In this document: positions 1 to 7,778 of the stretch, in pieces
Layout: every line of letters starts with the position of its first letter
How positions within the stretch are numbered: the stretch's first letter is position 1
Assembly (NCBI GenBank): GCA_017964745.1
Contig: JAGCRJ010000351.1
Span: 1-11,685 of the forward strand
DNA length: 11,685 bases
Direction of reading: 5' to 3'
From: Lachnospiraceae bacterium
GTDB taxonomy: Bacteria > Bacillota > Clostridia > Lachnospirales > Lachnospiraceae
Notes under the pieces: generated by a model
Databases searched by the model: none
What the model saw: the letters and a program-made list of their open reading frames with translations, nothing else
Told to the model about the DNA's origin: nothing
Made by a program: the position numbers and the translations under genes

Positions 1-821
1 CATTTATGTCTCGTCTGTGACCTCGGATTCATCTTTATATCCGAAGCCTGGGAGGTTACACCGCCGGTGTTCCTCGTCCTGCCGGAATTTGACATTCCCT
101 GTTTGTACGCCCTGTTAAAGCTGTTCCTGCGGTGGATCTGGTAAGGATTGAGTGTCTTGCCCCTGATATTGGACAGGTAGAAAATAAGACAGTTGAGCAG
201 TGCCGCAACAACAGCTGCCTTCTCGGGAGTGTATCCGACAACGAGGATAATGATCAAATACACGGCATCGACAATACCGAGCCATTTCATCTTGATCGGA
301 ATAATGAAATACAGTCTGACTATATCGTTGGGATAAGTCATTGTAAAGACTATATAGATGGAGACATTGATGTAGTATGTGCTGAAAGCAAACCAGTCCA
401 TTGCCATGTTTTTATTTTCTATGGCCACTATTGCATCAAAATCTTTGAAAAAGAAAAGGTACGCAAGGTAGATAAAAGCACAGACTATCGCAAGAGCTAT
501 ACCCGTGAATATAAAGATATTGTATTTTACGGTTCCCCAGGCTCTTTCCAGGATATTTCCTATGGAATAACAGCAGAAAAGCATCAGAAGGACAAAGAGA
601 AGACCCAGAGGATCGCTTCCGAGCATATTGGGAGGAATGATGACCCAGGTAATGAGTCTCCAGACCTGGCCGTGAAGGATCTTGTAAGGGTCAAGCGAAA
701 GCCAGTACAAAAATGAACTGTTTTTCATGGATATGATATATCCGACGACATATCCGGCTATGAGCCAGAGAGTCAGATTAGGTATGACGAACCTGCGTAA
801 TTTATTATTTAAACTGCTCAA
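1..821 (-). CDS. Rhomboid-like polytopic membrane protein, probably non-proteolytic; C-terminus cut by window edge
   Basis: The minus strand is open from a TTG at 821-819 to base 1, giving 273 codons and no stop, so the gene runs off the left edge. TTG is chosen because AGGAG (831-835) lies 9 nt upstream, an in-frame TAG closes the frame just before it, and the first in-frame ATG is only codon 32, inside the first membrane segment. About six hydrophobic segments are visible (roughly residues 11-32, 71-91, 100-125, 149-164, 182-197, 202-218). The loop motif GQVWRLIT (51-58) and the ILERAWG (90-96) segment resemble rhomboid L1 and TM3 signatures. The expected GxSG of TM4 reads N-V-S-I (152-155) and there is no His in the last segment, where rhomboids carry AHxxG, so the Ser-His dyad is absent. 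A basic, polar tail starts near residue 220 and ends Arg-His-Lys plus the first two bases of a TGN codon. From memory of related clostridial proteins this may lead into a zinc-ribbon tail, which cannot be seen here. Function unknown. Confidence 0.82.
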   Translation of the reverse strand, partial: MSSLNNKLRRFVIPNLTLWLIAGYVVGYIISMKNSSFLYWLSLDPYKILHGQVWRLITWVIIPPNMLGSDPLGLLFVLLMLFCCYSIGNILERAWGTVKYNIFIFTGIALAIVCAFIYLAYLFFFKDFDAIVAIENKNMAMDWFAFSTYYINVSIYIVFTMTYPNDIVRLYFIIPIKMKWLGIVDAVYLIIILVVGYTPEKAAVVAALLNCLIFYLSNIRGKTLNPYQIHRRNSFNRAYKQGMSNSGRTRNTGGVTSQASDIKMNPRSQTRHK

Positions 822-830
822 TACAGATAT

Positions 831-835
831 CTCCT
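831..835 (-). promoter_or_regulatory. Ribosome binding site supporting the TTG start of the rhomboid-like gene
   Basis: AGGAG on the minus strand ends 9 nt before TTG (821-819). It is the only Shine-Dalgarno-like sequence near the start of the frame and decides for the non-ATG start. Confidence 0.75.
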
Positions 836-859
836 AAAAATCTCAATAAATTCCGTTAA

Positions 860-888
860 ATTTTACCATTTTCCGCACTTTTAAACAA
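860..888 (-). promoter_or_regulatory. Promoter for the rhomboid-like gene (sigma-A type, extended -10)
   Basis: On the minus strand TTGTTT (-35, 888-883) and TAAAAT (-10, 865-860) are separated by exactly 17 nt, and TG one base before the -10 box makes an extended -10. Predicted transcription start is near 853, giving a leader of about 30 nt that contains the AGGAG site. The call rests on sequence match only. Confidence 0.6.
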
Positions 889-933
889 GGCGGGCAGGCA
901 CTGCTTAATAAAACTTTAATGCGGTAAAAAAAG

Positions 934-962
934 TTGCTTTTACCCCCTTTTGCCACTATAAT
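934..962 (+). promoter_or_regulatory. Promoter for the activase/reductase gene (sigma-A type)
   Basis: TTGCTT (-35, 934-939) and a perfect TATAAT (-10, 957-962) are 17 nt apart, with an A-rich run (926-932) just upstream that could act as an UP element. Predicted transcription start is near 969. With the ATG at 1043 this leaves a leader of about 75 nt. It lies back to back with the minus-strand promoter at 860-888; no clear operator palindrome was recognised between them. Confidence 0.65.
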
Positions 963-1003
963 TGTCAAGGTTAGCTAAAATTCTTACATAATAAATGCAA
1001 AAA

Positions 1004-1022
1004 CGGGATCCACCCGGTCCCG
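1004..1022 (+). other. GC-rich hairpin in the 5' leader of the activase/reductase gene
   Basis: CGGGATC (1004-1010) pairs with GGTCCCG (1016-1022) over 7 bp including one G-T wobble, with loop CACCC. An alternative, mutually exclusive stem pairs GATCC (1007-1011) with GGATC (1022-1026). The element lies about 12 nt upstream of the chosen ribosome site. It is not followed directly by a T-run, so it is not an intrinsic terminator. It could affect message stability or translation; no riboswitch class was recognised. Confidence 0.35.
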
Positions 1023-1032
1023 GATCAGATTT

Positions 1033-1037
1033 TGAGG
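1033..1037 (+). promoter_or_regulatory. Ribosome binding site deciding the start of the activase/reductase gene
   Basis: TGAGG ends 5 nt before the ATG at 1043. The earlier in-frame ATG at 995 has no Shine-Dalgarno sequence at usable distance; AAGG at 967-970 is 24 nt away and near the predicted transcription start. Confidence 0.55.
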
Positions 1038-1042
1038 TTGAA

Positions 1043-4000
1043 ATGGCAGAGGTTTTAAACGGCAATACGGACGGCAGTGCAAGACTCGGTATCGATATCG
1101 GATCGACCACCGTCAAGGTTGCATTCATTGATAAAGACAATAACATTCTCTTTTCCGACTATAAGAGACATTTCGCACGCATCAGGGAAACACTGAGCGA
1201 CCTTCTTAACGATGCTTATAAAAAGCTCGGTAATATTGACATCTATCCCATGATCACCGGTTCCGGCGGTCTTACCCTGGCAAAGCATCTCGGTGTTCCT
1301 TTTACACAGGAGGTCATCGCAGTATCCACTTCACTGCGCACTCTCTGCCCCGGCACAGATGTAGCCATTGAGCTGGGCGGTGAGGATGCCAAGATCATCT
1401 ACTTTGAAAACGGAAATGCAGAGCAGAGAATGAACGGTATCTGCGCGGGCGGTACGGGTTCGTTCATCGACCAGATGGCATCCCTCCTTCAGACCGATGC
1501 CGCAGGACTAAATAAATATGCCGAAAACTACAAATCCCTCTATACAATAGCGGCACGCTGCGGAGTATTCGCAAAGACAGATATCCAGCCCCTCATCAAT
1601 GAAGGAGCTACCAAGGAAGATCTTGCCGCTTCCATTTTCCAGGCTGTGGTAAACCAGACCATCTCCGGTCTTGCATGCGGTAAGCCCATAAGAGGACATG
1701 TTGCATTCCTCGGCGGTCCCCTGCACTTCCTTCCCGAACTCAAGAAAGCATTCATCCGTACCCTGAAGCTCGATGATGAGCACATCATGAATACGGATAA
1801 TTCACATCTTTTCGCAGCCATCGGTTCAGCACTCTGCACCGAAGGCGAGAACGGCATTTCACTTGAAGAGATGACAGGCAAGCTCGCCTCTCCCATTAAA
1901 ATGGAATTCGAAGTTGCGAGAATGGATCCTCTTTTCGCAAACGAAGGTGAGTATGCTGAATTCACCTCCCGTCACGAAAAGACAAAGGTTGAAAAGGGCG
2001 ACCTTTCAGAGGCGACCGGAAACCTCTTCATGGGTATCGATGCCGGTTCCACCACAACGAAGATCGCACTCGTGGACGAAAACGGAAAGCTCGTATACTC
2101 ATTCTATTCGGGCAACGACGGAAGTCCCTTAAAGACAGCCATCAGATCCGTTACCGAGATAAAGGAAAAACTCCCCGAAGGCGCAAGGATCGCACGCGGA
2201 TGCTCCACCGGATACGGCGAAGCACTCCTTAAATCCGCTTTCCTTCTGGACGACGGAGAGGTTGAAACTGTTGCACACTATACCGCTGCGGCATTCTTCG
2301 ATCCCAAGGTCGACTGCATTCTCGATATCGGCGGCCAGGATATGAAGTGCATCAAGATAAAAGACGGTACCGTTGATTCCGTGCTTCTTAACGAAGCATG
2401 CTCTTCGGGCTGCGGATCCTTCATCGAGACATTCGCCAAATCCCTCGACTTTACCGTTGAGAATTTCGCAAAGGAAGCACTGTTTGCTCCACATCCCATC
2501 GACCTCGGAACAAGATGTACCGTATTCATGAATTCCAAGGTTAAGCAGGCACAGAAGGAAGGCGCAAGCGTTGCTGACATCTCCGCGGGACTTGCTTATT
2601 CAGTAATCAAGAATGCTCTTTTCAAGGTCATCAAGGTTGCCGATGCATCCGAGCTCGGAAAGAACATCGTCGTACAGGGCGGAACCTTCTATAACGATGC
2701 CGTACTCCGTGCTTTCGAAACAATCGCCCAGTGCAAGGCCGTAAGACCCGACATCGCAGGCATCATGGGTGCGTTCGGTGCCGCTCTCATCGCAAGGGAC
2801 AGATACGAAGAGGGCTACGAATCTACCATGCTCTCTCTCGATGAGATAATAAACCTCGAGTTCACAACCTCGATGACCAAGTGCAAGGGCTGTACCAATG
2901 CCTGCCGCCTTACCATCAACCGCTTCACCGGCGGAAGACAGTTCATCTCCGGAAACAGATGTGAAAGAGGTATCGGCGGAGTCAAGAACAAGACCGGCGT
3001 TCCGAACCTCTATGACTATAAGATCAAGAGACTCTTCTCCTACGTTCCCCTCGAGCTCAACGAAGCACCCAGAGGAACCGTAGGACTTCCCAGAGTTCTC
3101 AATATGTACGAGGACTACCCTTTCTGGTTTACCTTCTTTACCAAACTCGGATACAGGGTTGTTCTTTCACCCGCATCGACAAGGGCCATCTACGAGCTTG
3201 GCATCGAATCCATTCCTTCCGAGTCCGAATGCTACCCCGCAAAGATCTCGCACGGACATATCGAGTGGCTCATAGCGCAGAATGTAGGCTTCATCTTCTA
3301 TCCCGCTCTTTTCTATGAAAGAAAGGAATTCCAGGATGCAGGCAACCACTACAACTGTCCCATCGTCACATCCTATTCCGAGAACATCAAGAACAATGTT
3401 GAAGCGATAACCACAGGAAAGGTCGTTTTCAGGAATCCTTTCATGAACTTCTCATCAAAGGAGACCATCGGTTACGCTCTGAGAAAAGAGTTCAAAGAGA
3501 TTCCCGCAGGCGAGATAAACGCTGCGGTTGAAGAAGCATGGGAAGAACTTGCCAAGGCAAGAAAAGACGTCCAGATCGAAGGCGAAAAGGCTCTTAAATA
3601 TCTTGAGGAAACAGGCAAGCACGGAATAGTCCTTGCAGGCCGTCCTTACCATACCGATCCCGAGATCAACCACGGTATTCCCGACCTGATCACATCATAT
3701 GATATCGCCGTTCTTTCGGAGGATTCCATCTCACATCTCGGCAAAGTCGACAGGCCGCTTATCGTAATGGACCAGTGGATGTACCACTCCAGACTGTATG
3801 CGGCAGCTTCATACGTACGCACCGTAGATAATCTCGATCTCATCCAGCTCTTCTCGTTCGGATGCGGTCTCGATGCGGTAACCACCGACCAGGTCAATGA
3901 CATACTCTCAGGCTCCGATAAGATCTATACATGTCTTAAGATCGATGAGGTCAACAATCTCGGTGCCGCAAGGATACGTATAAGATCCCTCATCTCTGCC

Positions 4001-5326
4001 ATCAAGGTCAGGGAAAAGCAGGGAAAGACCCATGTTACAAGACCCACCAATATCGAGAAGGTCAAGTTCACCGAGGAGATGAGAAAGAACTACACCATCA
4101 TCTGTCCTCAGATGTCACCCATACATTTCGATGTGCTCGAACCGGCATTCAGGTCCGCGGGCTACGATCTCGTTGTTCTCGATGACAGTGATAAGAATGC
4201 GATCGACACCGGACTTAAGTATGTAAATAACGATGCATGCTATCCTTCCCTTCTCGTGGTCGGACAGCTCATGCAGGCTATCGAATCCGGAAAGTATGAT
4301 GTCAACAAGACCGCACTGATCATCACCCAGACGGGCGGAGGATGCAGGGCGACAAACTATATCGGATTCATAAGAAGAGCACTCAAGAAAGCGGGACTCG
4401 AACAGATACCCGTTATCTCGCTCAATCTCGGCGGAATCGAAGTAAATCCCGGATTCAGGATAAACCTTGATATGATCTACAGGCTCGCACTCGGTGCAAC
4501 CTTCGGTGATATCTTCATGAGATGCGTATACCGCATGCGTCCTTACGAGCTTGAAAAGGGATCCGTCGATGCGGTTCACGAAAAATGGGTAAAGGAATGC
4601 CGGGAATTCCTTTCAACCAAAAAGAAGCCCAATTTCATCAGATTCCGCAGCATGTGCAGGAAAATGATAACGGAATTCGATGCGATCCCCGTGGATGAGA
4701 ATCTCATCAAGCCCAGGGTAGGTATCGTAGGTGAGATCCTTGTCAAATATTCGCCTTCAGGAAACAACCATCTTGTAGAACTTCTCGAAAGCGAAGGAGC
4801 CGAGGCGGTATCACCCGACCTGATGGATTTCATGCTCTACTGCTTCTATAACCAGGTATATAAGGCAGATGAGCTCGGAATGAGCAAGAAGACCAAGAGA
4901 TACTGTAACCTCGGCATCTGGGCTATCGAAAGTCCTCTTCGCGGTGTTTGCACCAAAGCATTTAAAAAGAGCAGGCATTTCACTCCGCAGACACCCATCA
5001 GGGAGATTGCCGAGCTGGCTAAGCCCATTGTATCCATCGGAAACCAGACCGGAGAAGGATGGTTCCTTACGGGAGAAATGATAGAGCTCATCCATGACGG
5101 TGTTCCCAACATCGTATGCTGCCAGCCCTTTGCATGCCTTCCCAACCATGTTGTCGGAAAGGGAGTAATAAAGGCTATCCGGCATGCTCATCCCGGTGCC
5201 AATATCGTGGCGATCGATTATGATCCCGGAGCTTCCGAAGTCAACCAGCTCAACCGTATCAAGCTGATGCTCGAAGCAGCCAAGAGAAAGATCCGCGAAA
5301 CAAACTGCGCTGCACCCGAAAGATAA
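1043..5326 (+). CDS. Large fused acyl-CoA dehydratase activase / DUF2229 reductase-type iron-sulfur protein
   Basis: Member of the BadF/BadG/HgdC activase superfamily fused to DUF2229/HgdB-like domains; about 1,427 residues from this start (1,443 from the ATG at 995). Numbering here is from 1043. The first ASKHA ATPase domain begins with GIDIGSTTVK (about 16-25) and has GGEDAK and CAGGTG; Cys134 and Cys173 are 39 residues apart. The second begins with GIDAGSTTTK (about 331-340) and has GGQDMK; Cys453 and Cys492 are again 39 apart. In HgdC this Cys pair from two subunits holds one [4Fe-4S] cluster that passes an electron on ATP hydrolysis. A linker follows with C-x2-C-x3-C-x18-C (614, 617, 621, 640), a probable metal site. 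The remaining ~800 residues resemble DUF2229 and the HgdB fold, with cysteines in SECYP (730), FGCG (941), DACYP (1066), GGGCR (1101) and CCQPFACLP (1359-1365). Known relatives are ATP-driven low-potential reductases, some with a double-cubane [8Fe-9S] cluster. The substrate is unknown and no dehydratase genes lie beside it. Probably cytoplasmic, transcribed alone. Confidence 0.9.
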   Translation: MAEVLNGNTDGSARLGIDIGSTTVKVAFIDKDNNILFSDYKRHFARIRETLSDLLNDAYKKLGNIDIYPMITGSGGLTLAKHLGVPFTQEVIAVSTSLRTLCPGTDVAIELGGEDAKIIYFENGNAEQRMNGICAGGTGSFIDQMASLLQTDAAGLNKYAENYKSLYTIAARCGVFAKTDIQPLINEGATKEDLAASIFQAVVNQTISGLACGKPIRGHVAFLGGPLHFLPELKKAFIRTLKLDDEHIMNTDNSHLFAAIGSALCTEGENGISLEEMTGKLASPIKMEFEVARMDPLFANEGEYAEFTSRHEKTKVEKGDLSEATGNLFMGIDAGSTTTKIALVDENGKLVYSFYSGNDGSPLKTAIRSVTEIKEKLPEGARIARGCSTGYGEALLKSAFLLDDGEVETVAHYTAAAFFDPKVDCILDIGGQDMKCIKIKDGTVDSVLLNEACSSGCGSFIETFAKSLDFTVENFAKEALFAPHPIDLGTRCTVFMNSKVKQAQKEGASVADISAGLAYSVIKNALFKVIKVADASELGKNIVVQGGTFYNDAVLRAFETIAQCKAVRPDIAGIMGAFGAALIARDRYEEGYESTMLSLDEIINLEFTTSMTKCKGCTNACRLTINRFTGGRQFISGNRCERGIGGVKNKTGVPNLYDYKIKRLFSYVPLELNEAPRGTVGLPRVLNMYEDYPFWFTFFTKLGYRVVLSPASTRAIYELGIESIPSESECYPAKISHGHIEWLIAQNVGFIFYPALFYERKEFQDAGNHYNCPIVTSYSENIKNNVEAITTGKVVFRNPFMNFSSKETIGYALRKEFKEIPAGEINAAVEEAWEELAKARKDVQIEGEKALKYLEETGKHGIVLAGRPYHTDPEINHGIPDLITSYDIAVLSEDSISHLGKVDRPLIVMDQWMYHSRLYAAASYVRTVDNLDLIQLFSFGCGLDAVTTDQVNDILSGSDKIYTCLKIDEVNNLGAARIRIRSLISAIKVREKQGKTHVTRPTNIEKVKFTEEMRKNYTIICPQMSPIHFDVLEPAFRSAGYDLVVLDDSDKNAIDTGLKYVNNDACYPSLLVVGQLMQAIESGKYDVNKTALIITQTGGGCRATNYIGFIRRALKKAGLEQIPVISLNLGGIEVNPGFRINLDMIYRLALGATFGDIFMRCVYRMRPYELEKGSVDAVHEKWVKECREFLSTKKKPNFIRFRSMCRKMITEFDAIPVDENLIKPRVGIVGEILVKYSPSGNNHLVELLESEGAEAVSPDLMDFMLYCFYNQVYKADELGMSKKTKRYCNLGIWAIESPLRGVCTKAFKKSRHFTPQTPIREIAELAKPIVSIGNQTGEGWFLTGEMIELIHDGVPNIVCCQPFACLPNHVVGKGVIKAIRHAHPGANIVAIDYDPGASEVNQLNRIKLMLEAAKRKIRETNCAAPER

Positions 5327-5330
5327 AACA

Positions 5331-5357
5331 AACCCCGCAGGAAACCTGCGGGGTTTC
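5331..5357. terminator. Bidirectional intrinsic terminator between convergent transcription units
   Basis: AACCCCGCAGG (5331-5341) and CCTGCGGGGTT (5345-5355) form a perfect 11-bp stem with loop AAA. On the plus strand TTTCTTAT follows, 4 nt after the activase/reductase stop codon. On the minus strand the stem is followed by TTTGTTTTATC, so it can also end the signalling operon, whose last stop is at 5394-5396. Confidence 0.9.
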
Positions 5358-5393
5358 TTATAAACGCGGGAACAGTCTCCCTGTTTTATCTGT

Positions 5394-7766
5394 TTAGTCT
5401 ATTCGTATGTCGGTGATCGCTACCTGGTCACCCGTGATGCACATATAGACCTTGCCTGCATCCTCGGGAAGTGTTGTAGTGTTTTCAACATAGATGCCGA
5501 GAGTTTCCGAAGACATCGTAATGTATTTGCTTCTTCTGTTGAAGTATACGGTGTATTCGAGTCCCCTTCTGTTTGCTTCCTTCCACTTGTCCCATCCGGG
5601 GAAGCCGGGTGACTTCTTCATGACAAAGCGGTTGACTATCTTTTCATCCTCTTTGTTGCATTCTCCGTTGAGCTTTATGAAAGCATATTCACGGTAATCC
5701 TCTCCGTAGAGCTTTCCGTCTTTCGAATAATAGATCGCGATATATGGACAATGCCATACAAGGTTGGAACCGGGAAGGGACATGGAATGGAACATGACCT
5801 GTTTCTTCTCTTCGATCTCCACTCCCTTGCTCGAAGCGGACATGGGACGGTCGATCTGTACATTGGGAATATCCGATTCGATCCTTCCGATGTAGCTTTT
5901 GACTTCCTCGATCCTTTCGATCTCATATTCTCCGGTCTCTTCTTCAAGGATCTCTTCCTTTATATCACTGAGTACACAGTTTTCACCGGTAAGTGCAAAG
6001 TAGAATGCCTTGGAACTGTCGGGAAGAACTATGGTGTATTCGTACGAACCGCCCAGGCTTTCAAGCACCAGCTTAACGTGGTCTTCGTACTTGCTCCCAT
6101 GTATCAGGTACTCTCCTATCGAAAGATGATCCCTTCCTTTGACGTAGTTTTCTCCTGTTTTCTTTATCGCTCTTGCATCGGTAAGAATAAAGTGATCGTC
6201 AAACCAGAGCTCACCGTACTCGATATAATGATATTCTTCTATGGATCTTGCGTTGTCATGGATACGCTTATCATATGAATCAAACAGTATCAGGGAAGGA
6301 GCGGAAAAATCTCCCGTTTCGCTTCTCTTTTCACACTTAAAAGAAACCCTTACCTTATTACTGTTTATGCGTATTCCGACAGAACACTCCTCGCGGTATT
6401 TTCCGCAGCTTATTGTCTCTTCAAGAAGGACATCCGATGCGCCGTGATCGTGCTTACCCTCTTCCGTTTCGGAATCGATGATGCTTACCATATCCCTGGA
6501 AAAATCGGGGTCATATATTATGCCGGCATTTTTGATGAACTCTTCCCTTACGATCTGATTGGGGATCGGATTGTGTTCCCTTGTGGTGCTGATAAGATCG
6601 ACATATGTCTCTGCAACTTCGATGATCCTTGCCACCTCGGGAATATCTTCACCCTTAAGGCCTTCCGGATAACCGCTTCCGTCATATCTTTCACGGCTGT
6701 ATTTTGCCGCCAGCGCCAATCCCGGATTTTCGGAAACGTTCTTGAGGATCGCGCTTCCGCTCATATATCTGTTACGGACGATTTTTTCTTCATCCTCGGT
6801 AAGCTTTCCGTTTTTGAGAAGGAGGGAATCGGGAACGGTAATCTCTCCGACATTATGGAATAGAGCGGCATAATAAATCTCACTGCATTCCTTTTCGGTC
6901 TTTCCTTCAAGCTCCGCGATCTTCTTGGAATACCGTGCAATGAGTTCGGATCTTCCCTCGGTATAGCGGTCCCTTGAATCCACCGCATTCATAAATGCCA
7001 GCGCCGTCTGTTCAAGGAGCCTTTTCGACGACCTGTTTTCTTTTACAAGCTCAGCCATCTCATCGGTGAACGTACGCTCAACCTTATCGTTTATATCTAT
7101 GTAAGTAAAGACATAGAGCACGAAGGATGCCAAGGTGATCGACATATTGGCAAGCGAGACATTCGCAATGAACATCTGCAGTATTCCGCATATGATGGGA
7201 AGGAATATATACTGCACGACCGATCTGTAGATGTACTTGCTGAATGACTGCTTGAATTCCCTTACAACAGTGTACTGGACTATTGAGCAAACAACGGGAA
7301 CCGCATAACAGAATATAAATCCGGGACCCCTGTGGTAGTAATTGTTCTCATCAAAGTAATAATAGAAACCGCCCCTGTGATATATTGCAACAAGGATCAT
7401 TCCGATAACGGTCGTATAATTGACGAACACAACTCTGAGAGGAAGTGTTTTTGACCCTCCTTCATTTAGTATCAGATCGGATATGTACAGATTCAGGTTG
7501 AGAACGATCATGGGTGTCAGGAAGAACACCAGGAAATTGCTGATCCTGATCATATAATATCCGACTGTGCTCGTATCGCCCGCATATATATATGCCGAAC
7601 GGTCAAAGCTGAGAAGGAACAGAGCGGTCATCTCCATCAGGATAAGGATCCATTTTCTCTTGCGTGAAAGCGCATTGGAGAAGAACAGAAGCACGGCAGT
7701 CATACCGCATATTCCGCTAAGCCACATCATTATATTCAATTGATGAGCTACCAGATAATTAAGCAT
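5394..7766 (-). CDS. Seven-TM membrane protein with degenerate HD-GYP domain and repeated C-terminal modules
   Basis: 790 residues. Residues 1-226 contain about seven hydrophobic segments (roughly 13-33, 39-60, 72-95, 111-130, 148-168, 184-201, 205-223), followed by a charged helix and an HD-GYP domain (about 256-435). The family signature is clear in PDSLLLKNGKLTEDE (312-326), RYDGSGYPEGLKGEDIP (360-376) and YDPDF (418-422). The metal-binding set is mostly gone: HD reads H304-N305, the GHS His is Arg272, the HH pair is Tyr356-Ser357 and the late Asp is Glu386. Active HD-GYP proteins hydrolyse cyclic di-GMP, so this one is probably a pseudoenzyme that binds or transmits. The last ~350 residues are probably beta-rich and contain a repeated segment (578-602 and 763-787). 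They have no family I can name with certainty. ATG follows AAGGA by 7 nt; the ribosome site overlaps the stop of the receiver gene, with a 10-nt gap, so the two are likely co-translated. It is the likely effector of the operon. The C-terminal part should be cytoplasmic. Confidence 0.85.
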   Translation of the reverse strand: MLNYLVAHQLNIMMWLSGICGMTAVLLFFSNALSRKRKWILILMEMTALFLLSFDRSAYIYAGDTSTVGYYMIRISNFLVFFLTPMIVLNLNLYISDLILNEGGSKTLPLRVVFVNYTTVIGMILVAIYHRGGFYYYFDENNYYHRGPGFIFCYAVPVVCSIVQYTVVREFKQSFSKYIYRSVVQYIFLPIICGILQMFIANVSLANMSITLASFVLYVFTYIDINDKVERTFTDEMAELVKENRSSKRLLEQTALAFMNAVDSRDRYTEGRSELIARYSKKIAELEGKTEKECSEIYYAALFHNVGEITVPDSLLLKNGKLTEDEEKIVRNRYMSGSAILKNVSENPGLALAAKYSRERYDGSGYPEGLKGEDIPEVARIIEVAETYVDLISTTREHNPIPNQIVREEFIKNAGIIYDPDFSRDMVSIIDSETEEGKHDHGASDVLLEETISCGKYREECSVGIRINSNKVRVSFKCEKRSETGDFSAPSLILFDSYDKRIHDNARSIEEYHYIEYGELWFDDHFILTDARAIKKTGENYVKGRDHLSIGEYLIHGSKYEDHVKLVLESLGGSYEYTIVLPDSSKAFYFALTGENCVLSDIKEEILEEETGEYEIERIEEVKSYIGRIESDIPNVQIDRPMSASSKGVEIEEKKQVMFHSMSLPGSNLVWHCPYIAIYYSKDGKLYGEDYREYAFIKLNGECNKEDEKIVNRFVMKKSPGFPGWDKWKEANRRGLEYTVYFNRRSKYITMSSETLGIYVENTTTLPEDAGKVYMCITGDQVAITDIRID
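5406..5480 (-). repeat. Second copy of a protein-level repeat in the HD-GYP-like protein
   Basis: Residues 763-787 align without gaps to residues 578-602 of the same protein. Shared positions are the Thr start, Leu-Pro, Tyr, Thr-Gly and the closing Asp-Ile. Most remaining positions near the Thr-Gly are conservative (E/D, N/Q, L/I, S/T). Confidence 0.55.
5961..6035 (-). repeat. First copy of a protein-level repeat in the HD-GYP-like protein
   Basis: Residues 578-602 carry the pattern T-x2-L-P-(D/E)-x6-Y-x3-T-G-x6-D-I, matched 185 residues later by residues 763-787. This suggests that the C-terminal half arose by duplication of one module of about 150 residues. Confidence 0.55.
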
Positions 7767-7773
7767 TTCAGAT

Positions 7774-7778
7774 TCCTT
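7774..7778 (-). promoter_or_regulatory. Ribosome binding site of the HD-GYP-like gene, overlapping the receiver stop codon
   Basis: AAGGA on the minus strand shares bases with the TAA stop (7779-7777) of the receiver gene and lies 7 nt before the ATG at 7766. This arrangement favours translational coupling. Confidence 0.65.

Noticed and set aside
132..716. 194-codon plus-strand open frame at the left end
   Set aside because: It is antisense to the rhomboid-like gene; its composition (many H, D, K, Y) is not protein-like, while the opposite strand has clear membrane segments, a promoter and a ribosome site.
995..1042. Upstream ATG extending the activase/reductase by 16 residues
   Set aside because: No ribosome site precedes it, the extra residues (several Pro and Gly) are unlike activase N-termini, and the segment contains the leader hairpin; the ATG at 1043 has TGAGG 5 nt upstream. 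Not fully excluded.
1043..5326. Annotation as (R)-2-hydroxyglutaryl-CoA dehydratase activator with a specific substrate
   Set aside because: The protein is far longer than HgdC (about 260 residues), carries two ATPase domains plus reductase-like parts, and has no HgdA/HgdB neighbours in view, so a substrate-specific name is not supported.
5367..5384. Second small hairpin (AACAG/CTGTT) near the operon end as another terminator
   Set aside because: The stem is only 5 bp and no T-run follows it on the minus strand; the 11-bp stem at 5331-5355 explains termination from both sides.
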